A stretch of DNA of 64,000 bases from Companilactobacillus sp. GTDB lineage: Bacteria > Bacillota > Bacilli > Lactobacillales > Lactobacillaceae. The position numbers and the translations under genes are program-made. The notes under the pieces are model-generated. The model made no database searches. It was given only the letters and a program-made list of their open reading frames with translations, and was not told the origin of the DNA. The stretch covers positions 186,001 through 250,000 of the forward strand of contig NZ_JAKVLR010000001.1 in the NCBI RefSeq assembly GCF_022484265.1, in the 5' to 3' direction. This document shows, in pieces, positions 16,394 through 25,374 of the stretch (the first letter of the stretch is position 1; every line of letters starts with the position of its first letter).

Positions 16394-19234
16394 ATGGCAA
16401 AAAAGAGAATCTATACTATTGCGAAAGAAAATAGTGTTGAGAATCAAGTTGTATTAGATGCTGCTGCAAAATTAGGTCTAGACGTTAAAACTGTTTCTTC
16501 ATCCGTTGATGAAGGTAATGAAAAGAAAATTGTTTCTGCAATTAAGGGTGGTTCATCAGCTAAGAAACCTGCTGCTAAACCTGCCTCAAAACCTGCAGAA
16601 CATTCTGCTGCACCAAAAGCTGACAAGGGCGAAAATAAAGGTCAGTCAGGTGATCACAAGACTAAGATCAAGATCACTGCAGTAAGACGTGATCCAAATA
16701 AGACTAACCGTGGTCATTTTGAACACAATAATAACCATGGTCACAACAATAATAATTCGCACAATAATCAAAATGGCAATCGTAACCATACGACTAATAA
16801 TGCGAACTCAAACAATAACAACAATCGCCCTAATAACAACAACCGTTATAACAATGGTTCAAGCAACAACCGTTCAAATAACAATAACCAACGTAATAAT
16901 GGTTCAAACAGCAACAACAATAACCGCAGTTTTCAATCTCGCGACCGTCGTAACAACAACAACGTCAGACGTGAACAAACTGCTCAAGCACCAAGACCTA
17001 GACAAAGTGCCGGTAACAAGTATCTAGAGAAGTATAAGACAAACATCCAAGATGCAAGTCGTACAACTAACCGTCCTAATACTAATAGACGCAATAACAA
17101 CAACAGTAACAACAATAATCGCTCAAACAATAACAATAATCGTCCAAATAATAATCGTTCAAACAACCGTCCTAACGATAATAACAGACGCTTTAACAAC
17201 AATAACAACAACAACCATAACAACAGTACAAGACCAGTAGCAGCAAATGCTAACAACACCGCTGCTAAGGCAAAAGCTACTGCAACTCCAAAGGTTGAAG
17301 CTCCAAAGGCAGAATACAAGAAGCCAAATGCAACTCCAAACCGTAACTTTGGCCACAAGACAAATCTCGCTAACCCATTCGGAACTCGTAAGAAGAAGAA
17401 GGAAAGAAAGAGACAACAACGTCAACGTAACAATGAGCCTAAGAAGGTTATGCCACAAAGAAAAGAACGTCCATTACCAGAAACACTGGTTTATACAGTT
17501 GGTATGAATGCTCAGGACTTAGGTAAGATTTTGCATCGTGAACCAGCAGAAATCGTTAAGAAATTATTTATGCTCGGTATCATGATCAACCAAAACCAAT
17601 CACTAGACAAGGACACAATTGAGTTGTTGGCTACTGATTACGGTATTAATGCTGAAGAAAAAGTTCAAGAAGATGTCGCTGATATCGACAAGTACTTTGA
17701 AGAAGAAAGCAAGAATACTGAAAATCAACAACCAAGACCACCAGTTGTTACAATCATGGGACACGTTGACCATGGTAAAACAACCTTGCTTGATCATTTG
17801 AGACATACACACGTTACTGCTGGTGAAGCAGGTGGTATCACGCAACATATCGGTGCTTATCAAGTAAGACTTCAAGATCGTTTAATTACATTCTTAGATA
17901 CACCTGGACATGCTGCATTTACAAATATGCGTGCCCGTGGTGCTGATATCACTGATATTGTTGTCCTAGTTGTAGCTGCTGATGATGGTGTTATGCCACA
18001 GACAATTGAAGCTATCAACCATGCCAAAGCTGCTAACGACCCAATTATCGTTGCAGTTAACAAGATTGATAAACCAGGTGCAAATCCACAACACGTTACA
18101 GAACAATTAATGGAATACGACTTAGTTCCTGAAGATTATGGTGGGGATACTATCTTTGTTGATATTTCTGCTAAATTGGGTACAAACGTTGACCAATTAC
18201 TTGAAATGATCAACCTTGAAGCTGATGTCTTGGAACTTAAAGCTAACCCTGATCAAAAAGCTGTCGGTACTGTTATCGAAGCTAAATTGGACAAGGGCCG
18301 TGGACCAGTTGCATCACTATTGATTCAACAAGGAACTCTTCACGTTGGAGATCCAGTTGTTGTTGGTAATACTTATGGTCGTGTCAGAACTATGACTAAC
18401 GACCATGGTAAAGAAGTTAAGAAGGCCTTGCCTTCACAACCAGTTGAAATTACTGGATTGAATGATGTTCCAGAATCTGCCGACAAATTCGTTGTCTTCG
18501 ATGATGAAAAGACAGCTCGTGCAGCTGGTGAAGAGCGTGCTAGTCGTGCTCTTCAAAAGGAACGTCAAAACACAAACCCTGTTACATTAGATAACTTGTT
18601 TGAAACAATGAAAGAAGGAGAACTTAAGACTGTCGACGTTATTATCAAAGCCGATGTTCAAGGTTCTGCTGAAGCCATTGCCGGAAGTCTTAAGAAGATC
18701 GAAGTTAAGGGTGTACGAGTAAACATCATCCATCAAGCCGTTGGTGCTATTACTGAAAGTGATGTCAACTTGGCATCTGCTTCAAATGCTATCATCATTG
18801 GTTTCAACGTTCGTCCAACTGCTCAAGCTAGAACTCAAGCTAAGGAAGAAAATGTTGATATCAGACTTCATAGAGTTATTTATCAAGCAATTGATGAAAT
18901 CGAAGCTGCTATGAAGGGTATGCTTGAACCAGTATACGAAGAAAAAGTTACAGGTAATCTTACTGTTCGTGAAACATACAATGTTTCTAAGATCGGTACT
19001 ATCGCTGGATGTATTGTTAATAATGGAAGCATCACACGTGATAGCGGTGTAAGACTTATTAGAGATGGTGTTGTTAAGTACGAAGGTAAACTTGCTTCTC
19101 TCAAGCGTTTCAAAGATGACGTTAAGGAAGTTAAGTCTGGCTTCGAATGTGGTATCACTATCGAAAATTACAACGATATCAAGATTGGCGACGAAGTTGA
19201 AGCCTATGTGATGGAACAAGTTCCTGTCAAATAG
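16394..19234 (+). CDS. infB: translation initiation factor IF-2
   Basis: GTPase that brings fMet-tRNA to the 30S subunit. At 946 residues it is long. An N-terminal IF2_N module (RIYTIAKENSVENQVVL) is followed by a Lys/Ala-rich piece. Residues about 105-285 are strongly Asn-rich with interspersed Arg/His/Ser, and then comes a second IF2_N module (AQDLGKILHREPAEIVKKL). The G domain has GHVDHGKT, DTPGH and NKID, followed by domains II-IV and the fMet-tRNA-binding C-terminus. AAGGAG precedes ATG 16394. The Asn-rich linker is the unusual part. Confidence 0.98.
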   Translation: MAKKRIYTIAKENSVENQVVLDAAAKLGLDVKTVSSSVDEGNEKKIVSAIKGGSSAKKPAAKPASKPAEHSAAPKADKGENKGQSGDHKTKIKITAVRRDPNKTNRGHFEHNNNHGHNNNNSHNNQNGNRNHTTNNANSNNNNNRPNNNNRYNNGSSNNRSNNNNQRNNGSNSNNNNRSFQSRDRRNNNNVRREQTAQAPRPRQSAGNKYLEKYKTNIQDASRTTNRPNTNRRNNNNSNNNNRSNNNNNRPNNNRSNNRPNDNNRRFNNNNNNNHNNSTRPVAANANNTAAKAKATATPKVEAPKAEYKKPNATPNRNFGHKTNLANPFGTRKKKKERKRQQRQRNNEPKKVMPQRKERPLPETLVYTVGMNAQDLGKILHREPAEIVKKLFMLGIMINQNQSLDKDTIELLATDYGINAEEKVQEDVADIDKYFEEESKNTENQQPRPPVVTIMGHVDHGKTTLLDHLRHTHVTAGEAGGITQHIGAYQVRLQDRLITFLDTPGHAAFTNMRARGADITDIVVLVVAADDGVMPQTIEAINHAKAANDPIIVAVNKIDKPGANPQHVTEQLMEYDLVPEDYGGDTIFVDISAKLGTNVDQLLEMINLEADVLELKANPDQKAVGTVIEAKLDKGRGPVASLLIQQGTLHVGDPVVVGNTYGRVRTMTNDHGKEVKKALPSQPVEITGLNDVPESADKFVVFDDEKTARAAGEERASRALQKERQNTNPVTLDNLFETMKEGELKTVDVIIKADVQGSAEAIAGSLKKIEVKGVRVNIIHQAVGAITESDVNLASASNAIIIGFNVRPTAQARTQAKEENVDIRLHRVIYQAIDEIEAAMKGMLEPVYEEKVTGNLTVRETYNVSKIGTIAGCIVNNGSITRDSGVRLIRDGVVKYEGKLASLKRFKDDVKEVKSGFECGITIENYNDIKIGDEVEAYVMEQVPVK
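16706..17240 (+). repeat. Asn-codon-rich low-complexity tract inside infB
   Basis: Runs of AAC/AAT codons broken by CGT, CAT, TCA and GGT. The two Asn codons are mixed, so this is not a pure trinucleotide expansion. It encodes most of the N-terminal linker of IF2. Confidence 0.9.
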
Positions 19235-19246
19235 GGGGATAAAATT

Positions 19247-19603
19247 ATGAAACATCGTATTGGTAGAGTTGAACAAGAAATTCAAAAAGAAGTAAATGAT
19301 ATTTTACTTAAACGTGTTCGAGACCCTCGTGTCCAAGGCGTTACAGTTACTGGTGTCGAAATGACCGGTGATTTGCAACAAGCTACGATCTATTACAGCA
19401 TTTTGTCTGAAAAGGCGAGTGATGTAGAAAAGACACAAGCAGGTCTAGATAAAGCCAAAGGATTAATTCGTGGAGAATTGGGTTCAAGATTGACCTTATA
19501 CAAGGTTCCTGAACTTGAATTTAAACAGGATCAATCAGTTCGCTATGGCGAAAAGATCGATAAATTAATTGCTAAGCTTCATCAAGATGAACAAAATCGT
19601 TAA
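19247..19603 (+). CDS. rbfA: 30S ribosome-binding factor A
   Basis: KH-type RNA-binding protein needed for 16S rRNA 5'-end maturation and cold growth. KHRIGRVEQEIQKEVNDILLKRVRDPR at the N-terminus and the later YYSIL beta strand identify it. 118 residues is typical. It starts 12 bp after infB with AGGGGG upstream, and the operon ends at the terminator downstream. Confidence 0.96.
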   Translation: MKHRIGRVEQEIQKEVNDILLKRVRDPRVQGVTVTGVEMTGDLQQATIYYSILSEKASDVEKTQAGLDKAKGLIRGELGSRLTLYKVPELEFKQDQSVRYGEKIDKLIAKLHQDEQNR

Positions 19604-19611
19604 ATAATTTA

Positions 19612-19650
19612 AATTACATCTAATTGCATAGCTGATTAGGTGTAATTTTT
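19612..19650 (+). terminator. terminator after rbfA
   Basis: ATTACATCTAAT pairs with ATTAGGTGTAAT (one G-U pair), followed by a T-run. Confidence 0.75.
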
Positions 19651-19667
19651 GTATGTGGAGATAAATT

Positions 19668-20576
19668 ATGAATGGTGTCGTTCCTTTAAATAAAGAAATA
19701 GGAAAAACTAGTTCCGATTATGTATATGTGTTGAGAAAAGTTCTCAAAACTAAAAAAATTGGTCACACAGGTACATTAGATCCGTTAGTTAATGGCGTTT
19801 TGCCTATTTGCGTCGGTCAGGCTACTAAATTAGTTAATCTTCTCACCAATTCACCTAAGGAATATGAGGGAGAAATAACACTTGGTCGGTCTACGACGAC
19901 AGAAGATCGTGAAGGAGATACCGTTGAGCAGACTAAGCTTGAACATCCAATTGAATTGGATCGTCTAAACGAAACTTTTCAAAGCATGACCGGAGAATTA
20001 AAACAGATTCCACCAATGTTTTCAGCTGTAAAAGTTAACGGTCGAAAATTGTATGAATATGCTCGTGCTGGAGAAACGGTTGAGCGACCAGTGAGAGATA
20101 TTATGATTTATGACTTTCATATTTTGGGAGATCCTAAATTTGATCAAACGACTGGATTACAAACACTAAGATTTCACGTCCGTTGTTCAAAGGGGACTTA
20201 TGTTAGAACTTTGGCTGTCGAATTTGGCGAGCGATTGAATTTACCAGCTTTCATGTCGCAATTGACGAGGACTAAAAGCGCGGGATATACTTTGGACGAC
20301 ACATTCAAATTGTCAGATATTGAATCAATGGTAGAATCAGGTAGTACGGATTTTATAAAAAGCATTGATGATGTATTGGACTATATTCCGGCACATCAAC
20401 TCTCAAACGAAGAATGGGATATCAAAGTATCGCATGGTGGATTTTTGGATCTTCCAGATGCAGATATCAAACAAGACTTACGTGTGACTAAAGATGGTGT
20501 CACTAAGGCAATTTATCAATGGGATACGCAACGTAAGACTTGGGTTCCAGATATTATGTTATTAAAGAATGAATAG
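19668..20576 (+). CDS. truB: tRNA pseudouridine(55) synthase
   Basis: Converts U55 of the T-loop in nearly all tRNAs to pseudouridine. The catalytic Asp lies in GHTGTLDPLVNGVLP (residues 38-52). PPMFSAVKVNGRKLYEYAR and CSKGTYVRTLA are further TruB motifs, and a PUA-like C-terminus completes the 302 residues. GTGGAG precedes ATG 19668. Nearly abuts ribF, so the two are co-transcribed. Confidence 0.97.
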   Translation: MNGVVPLNKEIGKTSSDYVYVLRKVLKTKKIGHTGTLDPLVNGVLPICVGQATKLVNLLTNSPKEYEGEITLGRSTTTEDREGDTVEQTKLEHPIELDRLNETFQSMTGELKQIPPMFSAVKVNGRKLYEYARAGETVERPVRDIMIYDFHILGDPKFDQTTGLQTLRFHVRCSKGTYVRTLAVEFGERLNLPAFMSQLTRTKSAGYTLDDTFKLSDIESMVESGSTDFIKSIDDVLDYIPAHQLSNEEWDIKVSHGGFLDLPDADIKQDLRVTKDGVTKAIYQWDTQRKTWVPDIMLLKNE

Positions 20577-20587
20577 AAGAGATGGAT

Positions 20588-21523
20588 ATGAAGACACTGC
20601 ACGTAACACACCCACTTAAAGATTACGAAATACCTACCGAAAATACCGTTTTGATTATGGGATTTTTTGATGGCGTCCATTTGGGACACCAAAAAGTCAT
20701 CAAAACAGGTGTTGATCTGGCACATGAGCATAATTTAAAATCGGTTCTCTTTACATTTGATCGGTCACCTCGTGTGGTCTATCAAAAAGAACAAAATTTT
20801 AAATATCTTTCTTCTGAAAATAGAAAACAAGAACTCATTGCACAATTGGGTGTTGATTATTTGTACTTCATTGAATTTACCGAAGAATTTTCTAAGTTGT
20901 CTCCACAAGAGTTTGTCGATGACTACATGATCGGATTGCACGCTAAATATGTGGTCGCTGGGTTTGATTATACTTATGGCAAGCGAGACATTGCTAATAT
21001 GGAAACTTTGCCTAACTATTCGCATGATGAATTCAAAATAATCACAGTTCCCAAACAGACATTTGATCAAGAAAAAATTGGTTCAACTTCGATCAAAGAA
21101 TTGATTGAAAATAATCAAATTGACGAAGCTAATGAGTTACTGGGATATACTTATCAAAATTCTGGAATCGTTATTCATGGACTCCAACGTGGTCGGACAC
21201 TGGGATTTCCAACAGCAAATCTAGCTGTCGGAAAAGGTGAACTGATTCCATCTATCGGAGTCTATGTCACTAAAATCTTAGTAGGTGACAAGTGGTACGA
21301 TTCAATGACTTCAGTTGGTTATAACGTAACTTTTTCAGAAAATACTGGTGTTACCGTAGAATGCAATATATTTGATTTTGACCAAGATATTTATGGACAA
21401 GACGTCAAGATTGAGTGGCTGCATTATTTACGTGGCGAAGTTAAATTTGACGGAGCCCAGGGATTGGTCGATCAGTTGAAACTTGACCGTGAAAATTCAA
21501 AGTCATTTCTTTATGATAAATAA
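20588..21523 (+). CDS. ribF: bifunctional riboflavin kinase/FAD synthetase
   Basis: Makes FMN from riboflavin and then FAD from FMN. The N-terminal adenylyltransferase half has MGFFDGVHLGHQKVI (HxGH nucleotide-binding motif), and the C-terminal riboflavin kinase half has RGRTLGFPTANLA. ATG 20588 is preferred over ATG 20582 because the GAAGAG ribosome site would overlap the earlier one; this gives 311 residues. Pairing with truB is standard in Firmicutes. Confidence 0.96.
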   Translation: MKTLHVTHPLKDYEIPTENTVLIMGFFDGVHLGHQKVIKTGVDLAHEHNLKSVLFTFDRSPRVVYQKEQNFKYLSSENRKQELIAQLGVDYLYFIEFTEEFSKLSPQEFVDDYMIGLHAKYVVAGFDYTYGKRDIANMETLPNYSHDEFKIITVPKQTFDQEKIGSTSIKELIENNQIDEANELLGYTYQNSGIVIHGLQRGRTLGFPTANLAVGKGELIPSIGVYVTKILVGDKWYDSMTSVGYNVTFSENTGVTVECNIFDFDQDIYGQDVKIEWLHYLRGEVKFDGAQGLVDQLKLDRENSKSFLYDK

Positions 21524-21526
21524 GTA

Positions 21527-21562
21527 AACTGAGAGTCGTAGTGATGCGATTCTCAGTTTTTT
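21527..21562 (+). terminator. terminator after ribF
   Basis: AACTGAGAGTCG pairs with CGATTCTCAGTT (one G-U), followed by TTTTT. Confidence 0.8.
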
Positions 21563-21643
21563 TGTGAATTGATTCATAAAAATATTGATTTTTAATAGCA
21601 ATGAATTCTTTCTGAAAAAAATGAATTATTTGAAAGTCATTAC

Positions 21644-21672
21644 TTGACACATAAGGGCTACATTGTTATATT
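21644..21672 (+). promoter_or_regulatory. promoter of the hrcA-grpE-dnaK operon
   Basis: TTGACA at 21644-21649, exactly 17 bp, then TATATT at 21667-21672. The CIRCE element starts nine bases downstream, so HrcA can block the start site. Confidence 0.85.
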
Positions 21673-21680
21673 TTACATTG

Positions 21681-21707
21681 TTAGCACTCCAATATGTTTA
21701 GTGCTAA
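21681..21707 (+). promoter_or_regulatory. CIRCE operator (HrcA binding site)
   Basis: TTAGCACTC, a 9-bp spacer, then TAGTGCTAA. This matches the consensus inverted repeat except for one base in the right arm. It gives negative heat-shock autoregulation by HrcA. Confidence 0.95.
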
Positions 21708-21722
21708 AAGGAGGACGGTATA

Positions 21723-22769
21723 ATGTTATCGGAACGTCAAGATGCAATCTTGAGAGAAGTCGTGCGCATTTTTACAGATACCGGCCAGCCGGTTGGATCC
21801 AAAACGTTAATGAACGCATTGCCGTTTCATGTTAGTTCGGCAACGATCAGAAATGAAATGGCTACTCTAGAGGAAATAGGCTATCTCGAGAAGACTCATT
21901 TATCCTCCGGACGTGTCCCTTCAATTAACGGCTATCGTTATTATTTAGATTATTTGGTTCAACCTAGTATTGTGCCACAAGATATTGCCAAAAAGATTGA
22001 TGAGGATTTTGGCCAAACGTATCATCAACTCGATGACATCATCGAAAGATCTGCTCAGATTCTTTCTCATCTAACTAGTTACACTGCAATTACGTTAGGT
22101 CCAGAAAGCAATCGTACGCTTTTAACTGGTTTTAGAATCGTTCCATTAAATTCGCACCAGATCATGGCAATCATAGTTACTAGCGACAATAATGTTGAGA
22201 GTAACATTTACACAGTTGACGACGAAATTGATAGTTCATTGATCGAGAAATTCGTCAAAATTGTCAACGATAAATTAGTCGGTCAACCTTTACCAAAAGT
22301 AATTCAAATGTTACATGACGATGTACCAATGATCTTATCTAATTACATGCATTCAGCTAATGGATTAGTCGACATGGTCGATGAACTTTTCAAGAAAGCA
22401 GATTCAGATAAGTATTTCGTTGACGGTCAATTGAACTTATTAAATTACGCTGATGGAAACGATATGGAAGAAGTACAATCGCTTTTTTCAATCATTAACC
22501 AAAGTAATGATTTGAAAAAATTACTTGATCCTAATTCTTCAAACGATGGAATCCGTGTTCGTCTAGGTAGTGAACTTGGTTCAGATGCGTTGAAGAATTA
22601 CAGTATCATCACAGCAAATTATGACGTCGGTCATCATGGTAAGGGTATCATCGCTCTGTTAGGTCCAACGACAATGCATTATTCGCAATTGATAGGACTG
22701 CTCGGCGAGTTTAGAACCGAATTAGCAAAACGCTTGATAGATTATTACTCAAGGTATGATGATTCATGA
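21723..22769 (+). CDS. hrcA: heat-inducible transcription repressor HrcA
   Basis: Repressor of class I heat-shock genes that binds CIRCE. The N-terminal winged helix reads LSERQDAILREVVRIFTDTGQPVGSKTLM, with recognition region SSATIRNEMATLEEIGYLEKTH. The C-terminal part is the GAF-like HrcA domain. 348 residues is usual. AAAGGAGG precedes the ATG. Its own operator lies directly upstream. Confidence 0.97.
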   Translation: MLSERQDAILREVVRIFTDTGQPVGSKTLMNALPFHVSSATIRNEMATLEEIGYLEKTHLSSGRVPSINGYRYYLDYLVQPSIVPQDIAKKIDEDFGQTYHQLDDIIERSAQILSHLTSYTAITLGPESNRTLLTGFRIVPLNSHQIMAIIVTSDNNVESNIYTVDDEIDSSLIEKFVKIVNDKLVGQPLPKVIQMLHDDVPMILSNYMHSANGLVDMVDELFKKADSDKYFVDGQLNLLNYADGNDMEEVQSLFSIINQSNDLKKLLDPNSSNDGIRVRLGSELGSDALKNYSIITANYDVGHHGKGIIALLGPTTMHYSQLIGLLGEFRTELAKRLIDYYSRYDDS

Positions 22770-22783
22770 AATGGGAGGCTGTA

Positions 22784-23365
22784 ATGTCAGATAAAGAGAA
22801 GGAAAAGAAAACTGAGGTTTCTGAAGACGAAACTAATGCCGCAACTAAAGAGGCAAAGGATTCAACTAAGAAGGAAACTTCAAAGACTGAAACTAATAAG
22901 ACTGCTGATTTGGAAAAACAAATTGCAGACTTACAAAAAAAGAACGATGAATTGGAAGATAAATACATCCGTTCACAAGCTGAAATCCAAAATATGGCTG
23001 CACGACAAAAGAAAGAAGTTGCCGGCATTATTAAATATGATGGACAAAAGCTTGCTAAGGAAATTCTTCCAGTATTAGATAATTTGGAACGTGCTCTTTC
23101 CGTCGAGGCAACTGATGAAACTGGCAAACAGTTGAAAAAAGGTGTCGAGATGGTTCAACAACATATGATCAAGGCATTTGATGATAATAACGTTACAGTG
23201 ATCGATAATGTTGGTGAAAAGTTCGATCCAAATGATTCTCAAGCTGTTCAAACTGTTCCAGCAGATGATGATCATCCAGCTGATACAGTCGTTCAAGTTC
23301 TTCAAAAGGGTTACAAACTCAATGATCGAGTTTTACGCCCAGCAATGGTAATAGTTGCACAATAA
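22784..23365 (+). CDS. grpE: nucleotide exchange factor GrpE
   Basis: Releases ADP from DnaK. ATG 22784 has GGGAGG at 22773-22778; an earlier ATG at 22766 overlaps the hrcA end and lacks a site. The 193-residue product begins with a charged, disordered part, then a long coiled coil (about residues 45-90), then the beta-rich head with the GEKFDPNDSQAV and VLQKGYKLNDRVLRPAMVIV signature. Confidence 0.97.
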   Translation: MSDKEKEKKTEVSEDETNAATKEAKDSTKKETSKTETNKTADLEKQIADLQKKNDELEDKYIRSQAEIQNMAARQKKEVAGIIKYDGQKLAKEILPVLDNLERALSVEATDETGKQLKKGVEMVQQHMIKAFDDNNVTVIDNVGEKFDPNDSQAVQTVPADDDHPADTVVQVLQKGYKLNDRVLRPAMVIVAQ

Positions 23366-23393
23366 TTAATTATAAAAAAAGAGGTATTTGTAT

Positions 23394-25265
23394 ATGTCTA
23401 AAGTAATCGGTATTGATTTGGGTACTACAAACTCAGCTGTTGCTGTTCTTGAAGGTGGTTCTCCAAAGATTATCGCTAACCCAGAAGGTGCTAGAACTAC
23501 TCCTTCTGTTGTTGCATTTAAAGATGGTGAAATTCAAGTTGGTGAAGTTGCCAAAAGACAAGCTATCACAAATCCTGATACAGTTTCTTCTATTAAGAGA
23601 CATATGGGTGAAGCTGGATACAAAGTTACAGTAGCCGGCAAATCATATACTCCACAAGAAATTTCTGCAATGATCCTACAATACATTAAGAAATTCTCTG
23701 AAGACTACTTAGGTGAAGAAGTTACAGACGCAGTTGTTACTGTACCTGCATACTTCAATGATTCACAAAGACAAGCTACTAAGGATGCTGGTAAGATTGC
23801 CGGATTAAACGTTAAACGTATCGTTAACGAACCAACAGCTTCTGCATTAGCTTATGGTCTTGACAATGACAAAGGTGACGAAAAGATCCTTGTTTATGAC
23901 CTTGGTGGTGGTACATTTGATGTTTCTATCCTTGAATTAGGAGACGGAGTTTTCGAAGTACTTTCAACAAACGGTGATACAAAACTTGGTGGTGATGACT
24001 TTGATCAACACATCATGGATTGGTTAGTAGAACAATTCAAAGCTAAGAACGGCGTAGATTTGTCACAAGACAAGATGGCTGTTCAACGTTTGAAGGATGC
24101 TGCTGAAAAAGCTAAGAAAGACTTGTCTGGTGTAAGCCAAACAACAATCAGCTTGCCATTTATTTCATCAGGTGCTAATGGTCCACTTCACTTGGAAGAA
24201 ACATTGACACGTGCTAAATTTGACGAATTGACAGCTGACTTGGTTGAAAGAACTAAGACTCCTGTTGACAACGCACTTAAAGATGCCGGTCTTTCAAACA
24301 GCGACATCGACAAGGTTATCTTAAACGGTGGTTCAACACGTATTCCTGCCGTTCAAGAAGCTGTTGAAAAATGGACAGGCAAGACACCTGATCACTCAAT
24401 CAACCCTGATGAAGCTGTTGCCCTTGGTGCTGCTATTCAAGGTGGTGTTATCTCTGGTGATGTTAAAGACGTTGTACTACTTGACGTTACACCTCTATCA
24501 TTAGGTATTGAAACAATGGGTGGCGTATTTACTAAGTTGATCGATAGAAATACAACTATCCCAACAAGTAAATCACAAGTATTCTCAACTGCTGCAGATA
24601 ACCAAAGTGCTGTTGATATTCACGTACTACAAGGTGAACGTCCAATGGCTGCCGACAACAAGACCCTAGGTCGTTTCCAACTTACAGACATTCCTGCAGC
24701 TCCTCGTGGCGTACCTCAAATTCAAGTTACATTTGATATTGATAAAAACGGTATTGTTAACGTATCTGCTAAGGATATGGGAACAAATAAGGAACAAAAG
24801 ATCACTATCAAGAGTTCATCTGGTTTGAGCGATGAAGAAATCGATCAAATGATGAAAGAAGCTAAGGAACACGAATCTGAAGATAATAAACGTAAGGAAG
24901 AAGTCGATGTTAAGAATGATGTAGAACAAGCATTGTTCCAAACAGATAAGACTCTAAAAGACGTTAAGGGTAAAGTATCTGACGATGAGATCAAGAAAGC
25001 TGAAGATGCTCGCGATGCATTGAAGAAAGCTCAAGACTCTGGCGATATTGAAGAAATGAAGTCAAAACGTGATGATTTGAATAAGATCATCCAAGACTTG
25101 TCAGTTAAACTATATCAACAAGCTCAACAAGCACAAGGTGGCGCTGATGGTGCACAAGGTGCAGCTGGAGCAACTGGTTCTGACAGTTCTGATGGTAAAT
25201 CAGATGACGGCAAGACTGTTGATGGTGACTTCAAAGAAGTCGACCCAGACAAAGATAAAAAATAA
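23394..25265 (+). CDS. dnaK: molecular chaperone DnaK (Hsp70)
   Basis: ATP-dependent chaperone. IGIDLGTTNSAV at the start, VYDLGGGTFDVSIL and ILNGGSTRIPAVQ are the three Hsp70 signatures of the ATPase domain. The substrate-binding domain and helical lid follow, ending with a Gly/Ala/Gln-rich stretch and an acidic tail. ATG 23394 gives MSKVIGID and 623 residues; TTG 23388 is less likely given GAGG at 23381-23384. Confidence 0.98.
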   Translation: MSKVIGIDLGTTNSAVAVLEGGSPKIIANPEGARTTPSVVAFKDGEIQVGEVAKRQAITNPDTVSSIKRHMGEAGYKVTVAGKSYTPQEISAMILQYIKKFSEDYLGEEVTDAVVTVPAYFNDSQRQATKDAGKIAGLNVKRIVNEPTASALAYGLDNDKGDEKILVYDLGGGTFDVSILELGDGVFEVLSTNGDTKLGGDDFDQHIMDWLVEQFKAKNGVDLSQDKMAVQRLKDAAEKAKKDLSGVSQTTISLPFISSGANGPLHLEETLTRAKFDELTADLVERTKTPVDNALKDAGLSNSDIDKVILNGGSTRIPAVQEAVEKWTGKTPDHSINPDEAVALGAAIQGGVISGDVKDVVLLDVTPLSLGIETMGGVFTKLIDRNTTIPTSKSQVFSTAADNQSAVDIHVLQGERPMAADNKTLGRFQLTDIPAAPRGVPQIQVTFDIDKNGIVNVSAKDMGTNKEQKITIKSSSGLSDEEIDQMMKEAKEHESEDNKRKEEVDVKNDVEQALFQTDKTLKDVKGKVSDDEIKKAEDARDALKKAQDSGDIEEMKSKRDDLNKIIQDLSVKLYQQAQQAQGGADGAQGAAGATGSDSSDGKSDDGKTVDGDFKEVDPDKDKK

Positions 25266-25326
25266 TACAACTAAAGATAATGACTAGCTAAACTGGTATA
25301 ATCTTGTTGTTGCAATAAATTAGACT

Positions 25327-25355
25327 GTTGGGACAAAGTAATTTGTCCCAACTTT
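25327..25355 (+). terminator. perfect hairpin between dnaK and dnaJ
   Basis: GTTGGGACAAA pairs exactly with TTTGTCCCAAC across the loop GTAA, followed by only three T. It is either a leaky terminator reducing dnaJ or a transcript-stabilising structure. Confidence 0.6.
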
Positions 25356-25374
25356 CATATAAAGGTGATTTTTA

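Noticed and set aside
16984..17458. Leu/Val-rich antisense frames opposite the Asn-rich part of infB
   Set aside because: They are the complement of AAC/AAT runs; no ribosome sites and no independent signal.
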